Shown: positions 13,325-26,341 of the stretch, piece after piece
Layout: every line of letters starts with the position of its first letter
Position numbering within the stretch: the first letter of the stretch is position 1
Assembly: GCF_000524195.1 (NCBI RefSeq)
Contig: NW_020170381.1
Coordinates: forward strand, 2,710,714-2,774,713
Reading direction: 5' to 3'
From: Echinococcus granulosus
Taxonomy: Eukaryota; Platyhelminthes; Cestoda; Cyclophyllidea; Taeniidae
DNA length: 64,000 bases
Notes under the pieces: generated by a model
Told to the model about the DNA's origin: nothing
Seen by the model: the letters and a program-made list of their open reading frames with translations, nothing else
Database searches by the model: none
Translations under genes and position numbers: made by a program

Positions 13325-14428
13325 ATGTCTGGAAACAACGAGCAGCGCAGAGGAGCGCCACAAATCGAAGAACAAGAATTGGCCACCAAGACAATACAGA
13401 TTCAAAATAAGCGTTTTTACCTTGACGTCAAGCAGAATTCGCGCGGTCGGTTCATAAAGATCACTGAGGCTGCCGTAGGTGGTCAAAAGTCTCGGATTTT
13501 GATGTCAATCCCCGCCGCTCAAGCGCTCCGGGAAAAGTTGGAAAAACTACTCGAGGTTCTTAACAAGCTTCCCCCGCACGACCCTAAATCACTTGCTACT
13601 GACGGTTTAATTGAATCCGAAGCCATTGCAAGGGATAATCGTCGCTACTATCTTGACCTCAGGGAGAACGAGCGCGGTCGATTTTTAAGGATGTCAATGC
13701 TCTCAATGGGTGTTCGTGTGCAAATAGCTTTACCAGCAGATGGACTATCGGATATGTGCAATGGAATTGCAGAACTTATCAACGATTATTGCAGGGATGA
13801 GGATTTGAGTATGTGTTTGACTCCTTTTAATAGTGTTAATCTGAAATGTCTTGGATACTAGTTTAGTACTTGAGGTTATCGGAAATCTAAGGTTGTGTTG
13901 GTGAACCCTAGCGTACTGTTGATATCTGTTGCTATTTTTGATCTTAATTTTGTGAAATTGACTATGTGGCAGTAAGCAGTAAGGTAGTAACCAATTCACT
14001 CATTTCTTTGGGGAAAATTTCACCTGAATTCGGTAATAGCATGAGGTGCATTCTCCTTTGCAGTTGCGACATCTGAACTACCAGAAGCAAAGGTATTGTT
14101 CGCGGGCAACAAGACGTTCTACTTTGATGTGGGCTCTAATCGCTACGGTGTTTTTCTCCGCATATCTGAATTGCGTGCCAATTACAGGACGGCGGTCACC
14201 ATTCCTGAACACCATTGGTCTCGTTTCCGTGACATCTTGGATGAACTAGCCAGTAAACCCGAGGGCAACAAATTGGCTGAAGAGAAGGATGAAAAGGCTG
14301 CTGGTGTGATGCCCAAAAAGAAAGAAGGGGAGAATGGTGGTGAACAGAGTGGCAATAAACTCAAGGCAGCAGAGAATTCAACACTTGCACCACTTGCTTC
14401 TGAGCCAAGTACTATTTCTGTGGCGTAG
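13325..14428 (+). CDS. PURA: Pur-alpha, single-stranded nucleic-acid-binding protein
   Basis: Purine-rich-element binding protein of the PUR family, which binds GGN-repeat single-stranded DNA and RNA in transcription, replication and mRNA transport. Two exons, 13325-13808 and 14064-14428, give 282 residues (human 322). The three PUR repeats are all visible: KRFYLDVKQNSRGRFIKITE (about 27-46), RRYYLDLRENERGRFLRMSM (about 103-122), and KTFYFDVGSNRYGVFLRISE in exon 2. The phase-1 intron splits an Ile codon between repeats II and III. The long glycine-rich N-terminus of vertebrate Pur-alpha is absent; the N-terminus here is about 20 acidic/polar residues. The C-terminal tail is Lys/Glu-rich instead of the vertebrate Gln/Glu tail. 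The start is the first ATG (AACAATGTC); an upstream in-frame GTG at 13316 is not needed. Confidence 0.94.
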
Positions 14429-17400
14429 TTGCTCATATCCATTTTCAAATTTCCGGTTCTGTTCTTACCTACACTTATTTCACTTCTGTATTCTACGTTT
14501 CTTCATGCTCTTCTAGTCCTGTCCGTCTTCCCTCACTTGTGCATGCCGTCTTGCCACCAGCGCTTTTTCCTAACATCATGCCGCTGGTAACGCGTTTGAT
14601 AATCACCCAATGGATTCATTCTCACCAAGAATTGACTCCATCCTGCATGTTAAGCCGTTGGCCGTGGTCTGACTTTCCGGCGCGGCGGGTTTGTGTTTTC
14701 GCAAGAGTTAGTTTTGAGCACATGCGCGAATGTTCCTCCATCCGTGGTACGTTCCTGAGGATACGAACGAGAATGGAGTGGGTGGTTCCGAGGTTTTAAG
14801 CTGCTAGTGAATGAAGCGGGTATTGTTGCAAGAAGTGGATTCGGCCATGGGTATGGTTCGTAATCTTCATCCGAGGTATGTTTTATGGAATCGCTTCTCG
14901 GATGCGGTGTCTGCGCCGATTTAGGATAGGGGCGGGTCAGTTCGTGCTTGTGCCCGAACGGATGAGTCACGGCGGGATTTTCACTGACTGTGGCTTGGAT
15001 GCACATGTCTTGTGAATTTTTAAGGTGCTGTGGAGGTTCATGTGATTTTTTTACTCTATTTCTGAAGTTCAGTGCACTTATATTTGGCTTTCGGAACATC
15101 ACTAGCAGGTTGGAATTTCACTATCTTCTAAAGTACTGCTTTTATTTGGTGACAGATAAATGGATTAAAACCTCTACAGATTTTATTACCGTTTCAGGGT
15201 TCAAATAACACTCATTTTTTAGTTACCCGCCATTTCAGGGGAGATCGTTTGTAAGGCGTCTCTCGAGAGGTAGTTGCTATCTATTTAGTAAACTTAGCAT
15301 GTGGCAAGTTAGCGCTGATTGGTTATGTAACTGGGGGTTTTTCACCTTTAGGCTCTTAAGCGTTACTTACTTTCATTAAATATGTTTTAGCCTATGGTTA
15401 ACGAGGTTCACCTGAAACCGGTGACGATTTGCCGGACGGTGAAGGTTCTAGCAGCAGTTACCGAATTCATCGTGGTCATTGGCTTGGTTACATCTTAATC
15501 CAGGCAGTGCGGATTTACAAGGCACTTTTTTTGTGTAATTGAATTCACAAATTTTATCCAGAATCAGGTTGTTGTTTGCTGCAAACCTCGTGATTTCGTC
15601 ATGCACGCATCGTTGGAATTTGTCAGCAATACCGATGTGCAGCATGAGAACTAATGTCTTTATTCCACTCATTTTTTACGACAACATTCAGTAGATCCCC
15701 CTTTATCCCCTTTTTATGGTTAAAAGTTGTTCGCTAATGCCTTTTGCATCTGCTGTTCTAAGGGTTTTCTAGTTTAGCTTGGGACCGACCCGAATTCAGT
15801 TCCTTCTGCATGCACAACTATTGGGATGGCTGTGGCTAAAATTTATTCCTTTCCACAAGGAATCTTCACACCAGATCTTGTGTTTTAGTTATTGAGATAA
15901 TGGTATCCTATTCCAGTAAATTTAAAGAAATTTCCATTTCGTCTTCTGTTACCCATTTGATGAGATGGTTGTCTACACCGAGCTAAATCCAATTTGTTCA
16001 ATAGTATATAAGCGTCGGATGCGAAAGAAGACAATATAAATTGATGCACTTAGATATACCTCCTTTTTTGATAACTCTCCATGTGACACCTTCGTTCTGT
16101 TATGCAGCACGTCCTATGAAGATTAACCTCCCGTAATTCACGCTGCACCGATGCTTTCCTCGTGTCGCGAGTGCGGGCATGCAATCGGTAGATTTCAGAA
16201 AGATTTTTCCAATTTGTAGACTTTGGCGACTGATAGTAATCAGTTCCGAAATTGGCGTGCCGTAAACATTTCTGGGATTGTTGAAATTTGGTACTTCCGA
16301 CGGCTCGAGTCTTTCGATGCCTTACGCCTGTAAGTGACTAACCCGATTTCGGAATTCACCTCATTTGCAATCGTCTGAGTCAATCAGACTTTTTTTTTTA
16401 AATCGCTTTGTACATTTGTTGAAGATGCTAGTTGTGGTGATAAGGGTTATTAAATTACCCTTTTTATCTGTGATGTTTTTCTACGTCACCCAAAATCGCT
16501 GTCACAAAAGTAACTAAAGTGCTGGCTCAAGACAGTTTTAACACTAAGGGATGGAACTGACTAGTACCGCTACAGACTAAGTCAAGCCAAATCATTTACG
16601 GAGCTGCTTTTTTTGCAGACAAATATTATTCGAATTCCCCATTGTTTTAATATTGCATCTTGCTTACCGGTAGGGTAAATGAGGCAATTACTCGTCGGAC
16701 ATGGTTTTTCACTAAAAATGAGTGTCAAATACTGGTCACACCATCAAGGCTAAATGTGGGATTTCATGGTGTAATCAGAATATTTCCTGCTTTCTCCATC
16801 CCACAACATGTTTTTACTCAAAGAGTCGAAGTGGCGAAGGGTGACTATGATTCCCTAAGGCGGAAGAAAACAGGCTGATACGGGAGATCCCACGACTCCG
16901 GTCAAAAGTCTTTCACATCACATATTTCTTCATATTAAATCATGCCGGCAATCCTCCATATATTTTCCAAATTCAACACATTCATAGGATATTTTGTTGG
17001 TACATTACGTATATATTGCGATATTTTTGGACTGAGGTGGGGGAACAACCCGTAGAGCTGCTAATTAGGGCCATTTTGAAATCCTTCCTTGTTTTATGAT
17101 AGAAGATAGTATCATTATGTAGCACGACACTCTTTTTAGCTAATCCTTTATCTGAGTAGACTCATCGGTCCCCTAATGGGTGTCACGGCATTCTGGTCAA
17201 TAATAGTTATAGTCTCTAGTAGTAGATCCGTAGTGCTTGGATAACTTGCTTAACCCTGCGCTGGATAACGCGGGCACCTAAGTATCCGCTTCTGGACCAC
17301 AACGGTAACCTCAGCCCTTCTGTGCTCAGTATCAGGTTGTTCGCCGTTCTACCATGACGTCTTACGACTTCGGGAAAGACTCCAGATTCGGCAGGTTATC

Positions 17401-20400
17401 CACATTGCTGGTATGCCTTCTCACGTCCACAATATCTCTTCAATTTCGCTAATGACTTACAGAAATCAGGAACTCAAATAGATCCAAACCCTCACAAACG
17501 TTTATGAAGGAAATCAAAGTTAACTTTACGTATTTTATTAAGGGTGGATGTTTTATAAATAGATGTTTATTCGGGTTACTAGATTAAAGGAATCTACTAC
17601 GTCCTAAAATTCTCAAGTTAAATCTATACAGGTATCTTAATAACCTTTCCTTGATCCACCTTTTGAATTTAGACAGTTTAACGGGCAGAAGAGACTGAAC
17701 TCTCCAAAAGCCCTATTTTGAAGTGAGATGTGAGCCAAGTTGTGGGTCATCTCCACCACCTCTGTGCTTAACTGCAACTAACAGTGAGTTTTCCCTGTAA
17801 ACATTTCCTATCCGTCATCTTCAAAGCAGTGATCGGGCAACCTAGCTGCGAACTTTGATTGGCGGGCTAATGACTGTGGTGGAAAAATTTAGACTTGTTT
17901 TTGTGTTCACTTTCTGTTAATAGAGCGTTAATTTGCGTAGAATTGTGCGACTGGTTTCCCGTTATCGTGGTCCCCAGGTTTTTGCTCAAATTAATTCAGC
18001 TAAAGTCAACACTTTTCTCCTATCCATATTTTAATGCGCAACACTTCAAAATAGTGGAAAACATGTACCACTACTATGGAAATTATGTATTCGCAGAAAT
18101 GGACCGAAATAGTGTCCAACACCACTGTAATCGGCCTCCATTAAAATGTCGACACGTCTTCTAAAGTGTCCACGCACTCCATTCGATAGTCTGCACAATT
18201 ACCGGTCTTAACGTCCTTAAAGCGCATACCAATTCGACCTCGGCATTACGAGCATGTGTTGATAACCCTCACCACATCACCCTACACGGGTCAAGAGCTC
18301 TAGAACGGCGTAAATCTGGCGGTCAGCCTAGAAACTTCAACCTGGCTAGCAACTACCATCATTGATCTGGCGTGGGCTTGGGAATGACGTCCTAGTTGTC
18401 CGGATAAGCTCAGTGTTTTGGATAACATCCAATCATTTGTAGTTTTGTTTCCATTTTCTGGAGATGTTTACTTTGGGACTCAAATAATTTGAGAAAGGTA
18501 TCAATCTAAGTTCACTGTGCATGACAAGGGGATTGGCGTAACTTTTTACCGCCTGTGATAAAAACAAGTTCTCTACGTCAGGTGTGGCAGGGTAGGTTAA
18601 GCCTACTTAGAACTCCGGCTACTTCGGTTTCTTATATTACGTACCCAAAAAATTTGGCTCAGCTATCCGCGGTCAGACAACGTTAACTGGCTGACTGCAA
18701 TACAATTTGTTTTGCTGTGTTTGCATTGGGACAAGTCTAAGTTTCTTGGAAGTGTTCCATTAGTTCATCTTATTTGTATCTGAAACAACTTTGGTTTGGG
18801 TACTCTACACGCATTTTCTTGAATATTTTAATCACAGACAAATACTCATGAATGGAGAACAATTGATTTGCTCCATAAGTAGAGTGCCACAGAATCCAAT
18901 ATTTTTTCAACCAACAAATCTTCACTCCCAAAGACAAGTTTGCATGCCAGTTTCGCCTTAGCCTTTTGGCGGTGTAAGAAGGCGTGGAAAAGTTTTCACT
19001 GTGAAGGCCGTGGCTTAGAAATTGTGCAGCAATTTTAACCTTTTTTCGGTGCCTATACTAGTCCACTCTGTGACCACACCCACAAATTTTGTAGTATGAA
19101 TCTCATCCTTCCGATGTTGCTAAACTTCTTTGTGCCCTATGGATGTCACATTACAATAGGCTATGATAAAAGGCAGCCCCTCGCCTGCATTTACGCTGCT
19201 AACAAGTCGAGATCCATCTATTAACATCAGACATTGCGTATTAAGAGAGGGGCAGATACATCACTAATTCTGTTTTTGCGACTTTCAGGGGTCAAATGAC
19301 TAATAAACTTGTGTAAGGAGATGAGGATCCGTTCTATCTAGATGAGAGGAGATTAAGGATTTACTAATTTTAAACAGTTTAAAAGTCGCATTTGAGGCCT
19401 GAGAGGCATTTTAACGAGAAAATGCGCAACATAGGATCGGGATGTAAATATGACCATGAGAATTATAGACTTCAGTCTCATCCTCCCCATTTCTTTAGCG
19501 TGGCATTGGTGTGTCATAAATCCAGGTGTAAACAGGGCTTAATATCTTGGAAAAAAAACATTAAATTGAGCTTACTGCAACAAGTCGGTAAACTAGTCTG
19601 CCTGTAGTCTATAATCCGATGGAAAGAGTCGTATGTTAGCCATAAACCATGTTTAAACTGAAATTATAACATTCAAAACCACTTTTCTCGGACATCACAA
19701 ACACATAATAGTACATCTTTTCAAAGATACCAACTTCCTTTTTGTGTGAGTTTGGAAAATGAACCCAAAACTGCTAAAGGTGTCTGCAGTCGTACTTGCA
19801 AACCACCTGATCTCGGGCTTCGATATCATACAGGTGGATACAAGTTTACTGATTGCATTAAATATTCACTAAGTATGCTCTATTGCTCGTATAAAGCTAC
19901 CCAACTACCAACTTTTTGAATTTATGTTTTGTCACCAAGCTCGGAGCGCGATCGAAGTGGAATTAGCGCTTTACTCCAACAATGGAGACGCAGATGTCTA
20001 AAAGGAGGTCGTAGAGTGATATCGGTGATAACAGGGAATACCGAGAGTGGCATAGAAATGCTCAAATATGATTGTAATAGGACTAGCCTTGTTCACTTCC
20101 ACATCGTCACTAAGGTGAAATTTGACGATTGAAGGCTTTATTTGGGATGATGCCCGCTTAATTCAGTAGTACCCATAACTACTATAAAAACATTTGCGAA
20201 TCCGCAAAAAATAGGAAACTTATTTGTCCCCCTTTTATAATACTCAAAAGCTTGATGTACAGTTATACTGGGTTATTATGGTGATGTATCTAAGGCATAG
20301 TCGATTTTTAAGTCGGCTGCATTAGCTGCACTTGGTTCCGCAAAATAGAATTATGCGAATAAAGAAGGGACAAGAGAAGTCGAAGCTAGGATGAGGAGTT

Positions 20401-22401
20401 GCACCTAATGTTAAGCAATGGGTGAAGTGTCGTCCAAAATTGTGAATGAGACTGTTTATGACGATTTTTGACATTATTACAATAGCTAAATGTGTAAATC
20501 AATTTCACACTTAACGTTGCATTAAAAAGTATGGTCGTTACTAAGTGCAAATGATTTAGAGGATGGAAGGTACATTTTGGGTTGTTCTAGATAAGAAGGC
20601 CAAAATATCATAAATATTTGAGAATGTAGCAAATGGACATTGGTGGACAGTGTGTAAAAATGTTAATTTTTGTGGCATTTTAGAGCGCTTGGAGAGCAAT
20701 GTTAGTGATAGAATGCAATCAAAATGAAGAGGGTCTTAAACCGTAGTCACGAAACTCCGCCAACGACCACGAAGATTATCCAAAATCGGTATTTTCATAT
20801 GCAAATAGGAGATTTGGGAATTTAAATATTACTTTGGCAATGTGAACTATCCAGTCTGATATACTATAAGAATCTGTGGCATTTTTGAATTAGTAATGTA
20901 ACACGATAGTGGTTTATCCCTCGGTTCTGGTGAGGCGCGACTTTTGTACTTCGAATTAGCCCCCTTGTACCTCGCTGGGTGGGCTGGCCTTTTGGGCCAT
21001 GCCAATACCCCAGACACCTTCTCCGTGCTGAATATATATATTCTGCCCGAGTATTGTGTCTTCTTTCGTCTTCAGGGAGCCCCGGGACGCTACAGTAAGC
21101 ATCCAACTAAATCATAATTCTTCTTTACATAAATAGGTTTCGCTCGAAACTAGACCCAGCGTAAGACCTCGTTTCTTCTCTGGAAAGGCAGAAAGTATTT
21201 GAAAGAAGTTAAAAGCATCAAGACAGAGGTGATTGTTGGGAAAGAGTCTCATTTATTCATATAGATCTTATGTGTTTGAGTATACCATTTGGGCGACAAG
21301 AGATCAGGTTACATCAACTTCGTAACCAAATGGATGTCACGGACACTCTAGGCGGAAGTAAACCTTTATATCCTAATAACTTTGGTAACCCGAAAACCTT
21401 CCCAATATTGCTTGAGTAAAAACATCGTCTACACAATGTTCGCTTTCCAATGGTATAAGGCAAGAGGTAGAAGAAATACCAAATAGTAACTTTTAAATAA
21501 GCATCAATAAAGCTAATATAATCCAAAACGATGATCACACAATTTTGTGTGAGTTTCGTAGAAGGTGGGAAAGCTCTTCCTGTGATAATGACGATGATGG
21601 TTCTCAACCTCTTTTTGGTTATTGCTGATGAACTCTTGCTGTGCCTCAAATAATCGAAAATCTATGAAAGCATCGCCAATACAAAAACAGTAAATACCGC
21701 CAAAATAAATAAGCTTGCTTCCTCAAATCGTGTAAGAGCAAATACAGGTCCAAACCAGAACGCCCATTTCCAGTGTGCATGCGCGTTTTGTCTGTATCAT
21801 GTCAATTTGCGCAGCGTTAGCTATTGGAGTTGTGCTGGGGCGCCTCGATTATCTATAATGTCTTACCACCAAATTCACTGGTAAAGTGCTTCCATCATGT
21901 TTTATATTTCCTCTTCTTATTTTTTGGCAAGTGTTTTTCCTACTATTGTTTGTGTAAATGTGTTAAGCTAAGTACAGAGATTTCCTCTTTTGGATTATTA
22001 TATTTGGGTTTTTTGGATTACAACAAATTATCTGTTAATTACTCTATGGGGGCTTTTGCCTTCAAATAGTGTTCATTCTTCAAACTTGGGTTGATATTGT
22101 TTGTGATCCTAGTGCACATGGTGGCTGTTATTATTTTTACGTTGCTAAATGGTTTTTTTAATGTGATTTTTGGTTATCCTCTCGGCTGTCGATTTAGTCT
22201 GAACACTTTCTAGCGTCACATCGATTTGAAATTATCACTGACTAGAATGTAACTTGACTTTTTAGTGTTAGGTACATATAACCTACTCGAAGTGTGGAGG
22301 TTATCGTCTGTATTTTGTCGGTAATGTGGGTCATCAAGTATACTTCTGATGGTGGCGTCGATACTTTATATCTTTGTTGCTTTCATCATCGATACAGATA
22401 C
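14429..22401. other. 8 kb gene-free interval
   Basis: No supported gene. A 150-codon open frame on the minus strand at 14650-15102 is Pro/His/Ser-rich and lies in what should be the Pur-alpha 3' UTR; it has no recognisable domain. One well-preserved copy of the dispersed repeat lies at 20890-21093. GC-richer patches at about 17200-17420 and 18180-18420 may be remnants of mobile elements, but I could not identify a protein or terminal repeat in them. Confidence 0.55.
20890..21093 (-). repeat. Dispersed short repeat, best-preserved copy
   Basis: The minus strand starts GTAGCGTCCCGGGGCTCCCT, then GAAGACGAAAGAAGACACAA, TACTCGGGCAG, an ATATATAT stretch, GGAGAAGGTGTCTGGGGTAT, a GGCATGGCCC/GGCCAGCCCACCC block, and ends GGGATAAACCACTATCGTGT followed by TACATTAC. 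The copy at 60220-60422 is alignable over the whole length. No terminal inverted repeats or poly-A tail are obvious. I did not find a clear pol III B box. Confidence 0.85.
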
Positions 22402-23558
22402 ATGAACGGGTCGAATGAACAAATAAGTGAACAGTCCCTCCAGCAGTCAATCGCAATCCCCTTGGCAACTGTGGGTCCTGCTCCCGACTTGGGAGGCGTC
22501 ATTTCGGTTAGCAGTGCTCCAGCAGTGTGGACGCAACAGCAAACGACTGCCGTTGTTTCAACGCCTAGGCCAACCGTCTTCGTTTCAAGTCAAGCCCCCA
22601 CAACCGTTAACTCAGGCTCCCCAATAGTTTTCACTCCAGCAGTTACCTCGATTAATGGACCGATTGTAGTAGCGCCCGCTTCAGCAGTCAGCACAGACGT
22701 TCAATCCTCACCCCAGACCAATGGTGTGGTGTCAGTGTCCGAGTCAACGCCAAAGGCGATTTCCCTTCCCGAGACAACTTCCTCCCTCCCCACCTCTACT
22801 CCTTCAGCCAGTCAGTCAGCCACCTCGAACACAACTTCTACTGATTCCTCTCAGCAAAAACAGAAGACTGTTTTTAACACCAAGTCCTTGCTAGAACTAG
22901 TGAAGGAGACAGACCCATACTTACAACTTGACGATGAAGCCGAGGAGGTATACTTCTGTTGTCATTTATTCTATCATCCGTGTCAAAATTCAGTAATAAT
23001 TTGTTAGTGATGGCCTTGCCTCGATTAGTCCATGTCCTTGTTTTTGCATAGGCTCTCACGATTTTATCAGAGGAGTTTATTGAGAAAGTTGCCAAACGGT
23101 CCATAAAAATGGCAAATCATCGAGGCTCCCCCACTGTTGAGGCGAAGGATGTGAAATTCTGTCTCGGTAAGTAATCTGCCATAAATTTCGCGTTTGCCGA
23201 CTGAATTTTAATACATTTACTCAGCTTTACTTTTACGTAAATATAATCGAAAACCCTATAGTTGCTGATGTGAGGTTAGGTCTTCCTCAAGAAATGTACG
23301 CTCGCATTAACTGCGCTATTCTTTTCTGCTGAAAAACTTTGTGAACAGTCGTAACTTCGGATGTTTGCACAGGAATAGAAGGATAAAAGAAATAGGTATC
23401 TAGTAATAGTCTGACCTCTATGCTTTGTTGTAGATCACGATTGGAACTTATTCATTCCAGGATTTCCTACGGTTGAGAAGAACTTTAAACGACCATTCAT
23501 ATTACAGGCGCACAAACAGCGTCTGGCGCTAATTAAGAAGCAGATCAAGCGGAGCTAA
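22402..23558 (+). CDS. TAF12: TFIID subunit TAF12
   Basis: Histone-fold subunit of the general transcription factor TFIID and of SAGA-type coactivators, pairing with TAF4 or ADA1. Exons 22402-22947, 23052-23166 and 23434-23558 give 261 residues. The N-terminal ~165 residues are low-complexity Ser/Thr/Pro/Gln-rich. The histone fold begins at LLELVKETDPYLQLDDEAEE, continues in exon 2 with ALTILSEEFIEKVAKRSIKM and VEAKDVKFCL, and ends in exon 3 with the family signature DHDWNLFIPGFP and QAHKQRLALIKKQIK. The start is the ATG at 22402; the open frame extends further upstream only with a GTG, and an AG dinucleotide after CATCATCGATAC lies 4 bases before the ATG, so a 5' splice or trans-splice acceptor is possible. 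It converges on VPS29, with 214 bases between stop codons. Confidence 0.94.
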
Positions 23559-23772
23559 TGCCTGCAAAGTGATTAAAATGCCGCTCAAATCTCTCTCCCC
23601 ATTATGTCTCGCTCCCACAGATTTATGCACAGTTATGTACGATCTAACAAAATGAAGTGTACGTGAAATTTAGAAATGTATTTTTCAAATCATAGTTAGG
23701 GTGGAGTAAGTGAAGACGAGAAGGGAAGGTTGGTGTTGGCATTCATCCAGTGAGTATCTTTCAGACCGAAAC

Positions 23773-24564
23773 CTAGGCTGCTCGAGGAAATTCAGTTCGC
23801 TCAACTTTGTGCTCGTTGCCAACCAGCCGGTAAGTGTAAAGATTTATGGTGCTTTCCTGTATATCCAGTAACATAAATGTGGGCTGCGGATCTCTTAATA
23901 ATGAAAGAAATTAATTTACTTCAGAAAAGAAGCCAAGACCCATGATAGCCATCTTGAAAAAACGGGTAGATTAAATATCCGTGACGGAGTAAATACGTGC
24001 GAACGGTTCTAACTCGAAAAAAAATAGTTTGTTGTGGCTTTTCACTATAAGTACGAGCCTTACCTTTGGAGAGGAGTAAAAGCACCAGTAACAGAGCCAG
24101 GGTTCAGAAAGATGCCGCCGTCGTACTGGTAGGCCTCTGCGACGTGCGTATGCCCAGAAATGAGGACATCGACATTAAGTTGCCTTCTGAGCATTGAGAG
24201 GCTCGCACGGCTCCCCCAAGGCACACTTTGGTGTCCATGGGTGAGACCAATCTTCAAATTTCCAACCGTAAGGACTTTCGTTTCTGGGAAGGGAAGCTTA
24301 AATTGGGGAAATGAACATGAAGTGGGAAACATACTTGGTCAAAGTCACCTTTTACGACGTGAACATCAGCACAAATAAATTTCAATTGATCGTAAATTGT
24401 ACGGCTAGTAAGATTTCCAGTGCACCATACATGATGAATTTTACCCGGTGAAAGGAGCGCCTTGAAAGCTGGGTGAATGCATACGCTGCGATCCGGGATG
24501 TGAAAGTCACCAATTACCAAAACAAGCTAGGTAATAAAGTGGTGGGTGTCGTACAACCTACCAT
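23773..24564 (-). CDS. VPS29: Retromer subunit VPS29
   Basis: Metallophosphoesterase-fold subunit of retromer, which recycles cargo from endosomes to the Golgi or plasma membrane. Exons in transcription order: 24564-24562, 24526-24335, 24296-24064 and 23893-23773, totalling 549 bases and 182 residues, the same length as human VPS29. Seen: LVLVIGDFHIPDR at the N-terminus, CTGNL, VVKGDFDQ, THGHQSVPWG, LISGHTH, FLNPGSVTGAF, and the C-terminal FMLLDIQESTINLYTYRLVG. The first coding exon is only the ATG, followed by a 35-nt intron (24561-24527); this reconstructs the conserved MLVLVIGD N-terminus exactly. The second intron is 38 nt (24334-24297). It lies tail to tail with TAF12. Confidence 0.95.
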
Positions 24565-26341
24565 GACGGGTTACGAAGTGGAAACAGTGTTGTCCAAATG
24601 TAAGCTTGCTAAATTACAGAAGTACGAAATCAATAAATAACTAGGGAATATACCCAGCAATAACTTAATAAAATGCCAATGTGATAGTAAGTGGAAATAT
24701 GAACGGACATTAAAAACCATTTGAGGATGTTGCAACAGTAGTCAAGTTTCAGACATTAATCCAAGTAAAAAATTAACAAATTTACAAAAACGACAAACGG
24801 AAAACAAAACAGTTGTAAGGCAAGTCAGATAGTTCAGTTTTACACCAAGGTGTTTTCTTCTACCCGTTGAGTAAATGCATACTTAAATTGTGCATAGCGG
24901 GTCTTTCGGGAAAACGCGAAAAAATGATACGGTACCTGATGTCACAGCTGACGTAAAAAAAGGCTAGTCAAAAGCACCCAAGACAAATCCCATAAGTAGA
25001 TTATTTGCGCAACGCGCTAGGGGTGGATAAAACTAGCCCTCAAGCAGGGGAAGTAATGACAAAAATTCAACGGGAAGGGTAAGCGACTTTAGTGAAAATA
25101 GCTTCATTAAGGGAACCCATTAAAGTGAATTGCGTTTCCACTAAAATTTAGGCTGCCTTTAAACAAGGTTATATTAGGTCACGCGTTAAAAATAAACTGC
25201 GCATTCTAATGAGAACGGTCATTGCCAAAGGGGATTCGGCGTTACAGTCTTTGATTAACTGCTGCGGGAAATCCTGCTATTCCAAACCGACACAGAGGGC
25301 ATAAAAAATTCGCTTTTTATTCTACGAATAATAAAGGGACTACCAAGAAACCTTTAAGTGCAAAATCTGCTTTTTTGCAGAATTAACAAAAAAGCACTGA
25401 ATTGATTCCCTACGTTGTTGAAATTCGTATGATATGATATGTGTAATACTGAGGAGTATATAGTGCTATAAAGTAGCTCCCGCAGCATCTTTGAAGATAA
25501 AAAAGACATAATACCGTGGTGGCGTATACACGGTGACGAGTAAAATCCCGGATGCCACTAGCCTTGCTCGAAGCTTATTAAACCCAGCGGAAACACGTAG
25601 ACAGACGCGCAGTACACGGCGAAAAAAGCTAGCCTAGTATCAAATACCAAAATATTGCATTCTCTTTCCTAAATTAGTGGCTACCTGTGGTATCATATAA
25701 TATCACATTTGTAACGTAACAAGGCCTCAAAAGATATCAATATCGTCTGATTCTTATACTGCAGCGCTAAAGCACAACTTAAAAAGCTCTGTTTTTTTTA
25801 AAAATTTTTGATTTAATTTAACAATTTTTTGTTTTTTTGTTTTAATTTGTTTTTTGATGCGTACACATTTTGATGCGCAGGCTGTTCGTTTCGTACTGGT
25901 TTGTGGCTTTGTCGTCGTAATCGGGTTTGACTTCTTCAGCCTAGTATTTGGACTGTAACTACATCCACTTGGTATGGTATATTATACAAAGTCAGCATGA
26001 CTATCTTCACTTTACCTGGTACTATCAAAATATGTGGTTGTTCGTCCGAGTGAACTTGTCATTATTGCGCATAGTGATTTTTAGCGTTGTTTAGTATGGT
26101 AGGAGTCGTGTTTACCTTAACTCAAAATGGTTACACTCTTACTCTTTGTTTGCTTTTGGGTCAATATTAACACTGGCTTTGTTCCTACGATCTATTTTAA
26201 GCAGAAGTCCTGGTTTATGGTCTCCCGTAAAGCCGATTCATAGATTTTTGTAAGTGGAGTTTACTTTAATGTGCTTTGTTTACAGGTACGGGTATAATTT
26301 TAGCCGTATTTTTTAGTTCTGTTTTTCTTCGTTTCTTGGTC
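24565..26341. other. Divergent interval VPS29 / SAAL1
   Basis: Head-to-head intergenic region that should hold both promoters. No CDS is supported. It contains a partial dispersed repeat at 25473-25600 and a very AT-rich tract of T and A runs at about 25785-25870. A TTTGTTTACAG acceptor-like site at 26275-26285 precedes the SAAL1 start and may end a 5' UTR intron. Confidence 0.55.
25473..25600 (+). repeat. Dispersed short repeat, 5' part
   Basis: It begins GTAGCTCCCGCAGCATCTTT, then GAAGATAAAAAAGACATAAT and a TAC-CGTGG block, matching the 5' third of the family. Downstream similarity fades after about 80 bases. Confidence 0.5.

Noticed and set aside
14650..15102. 150-codon minus-strand open frame downstream of Pur-alpha
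   Set aside because: Low-complexity Pro/His/Ser composition, no domain recognised, and located in the probable 3' UTR of the opposite-strand gene.
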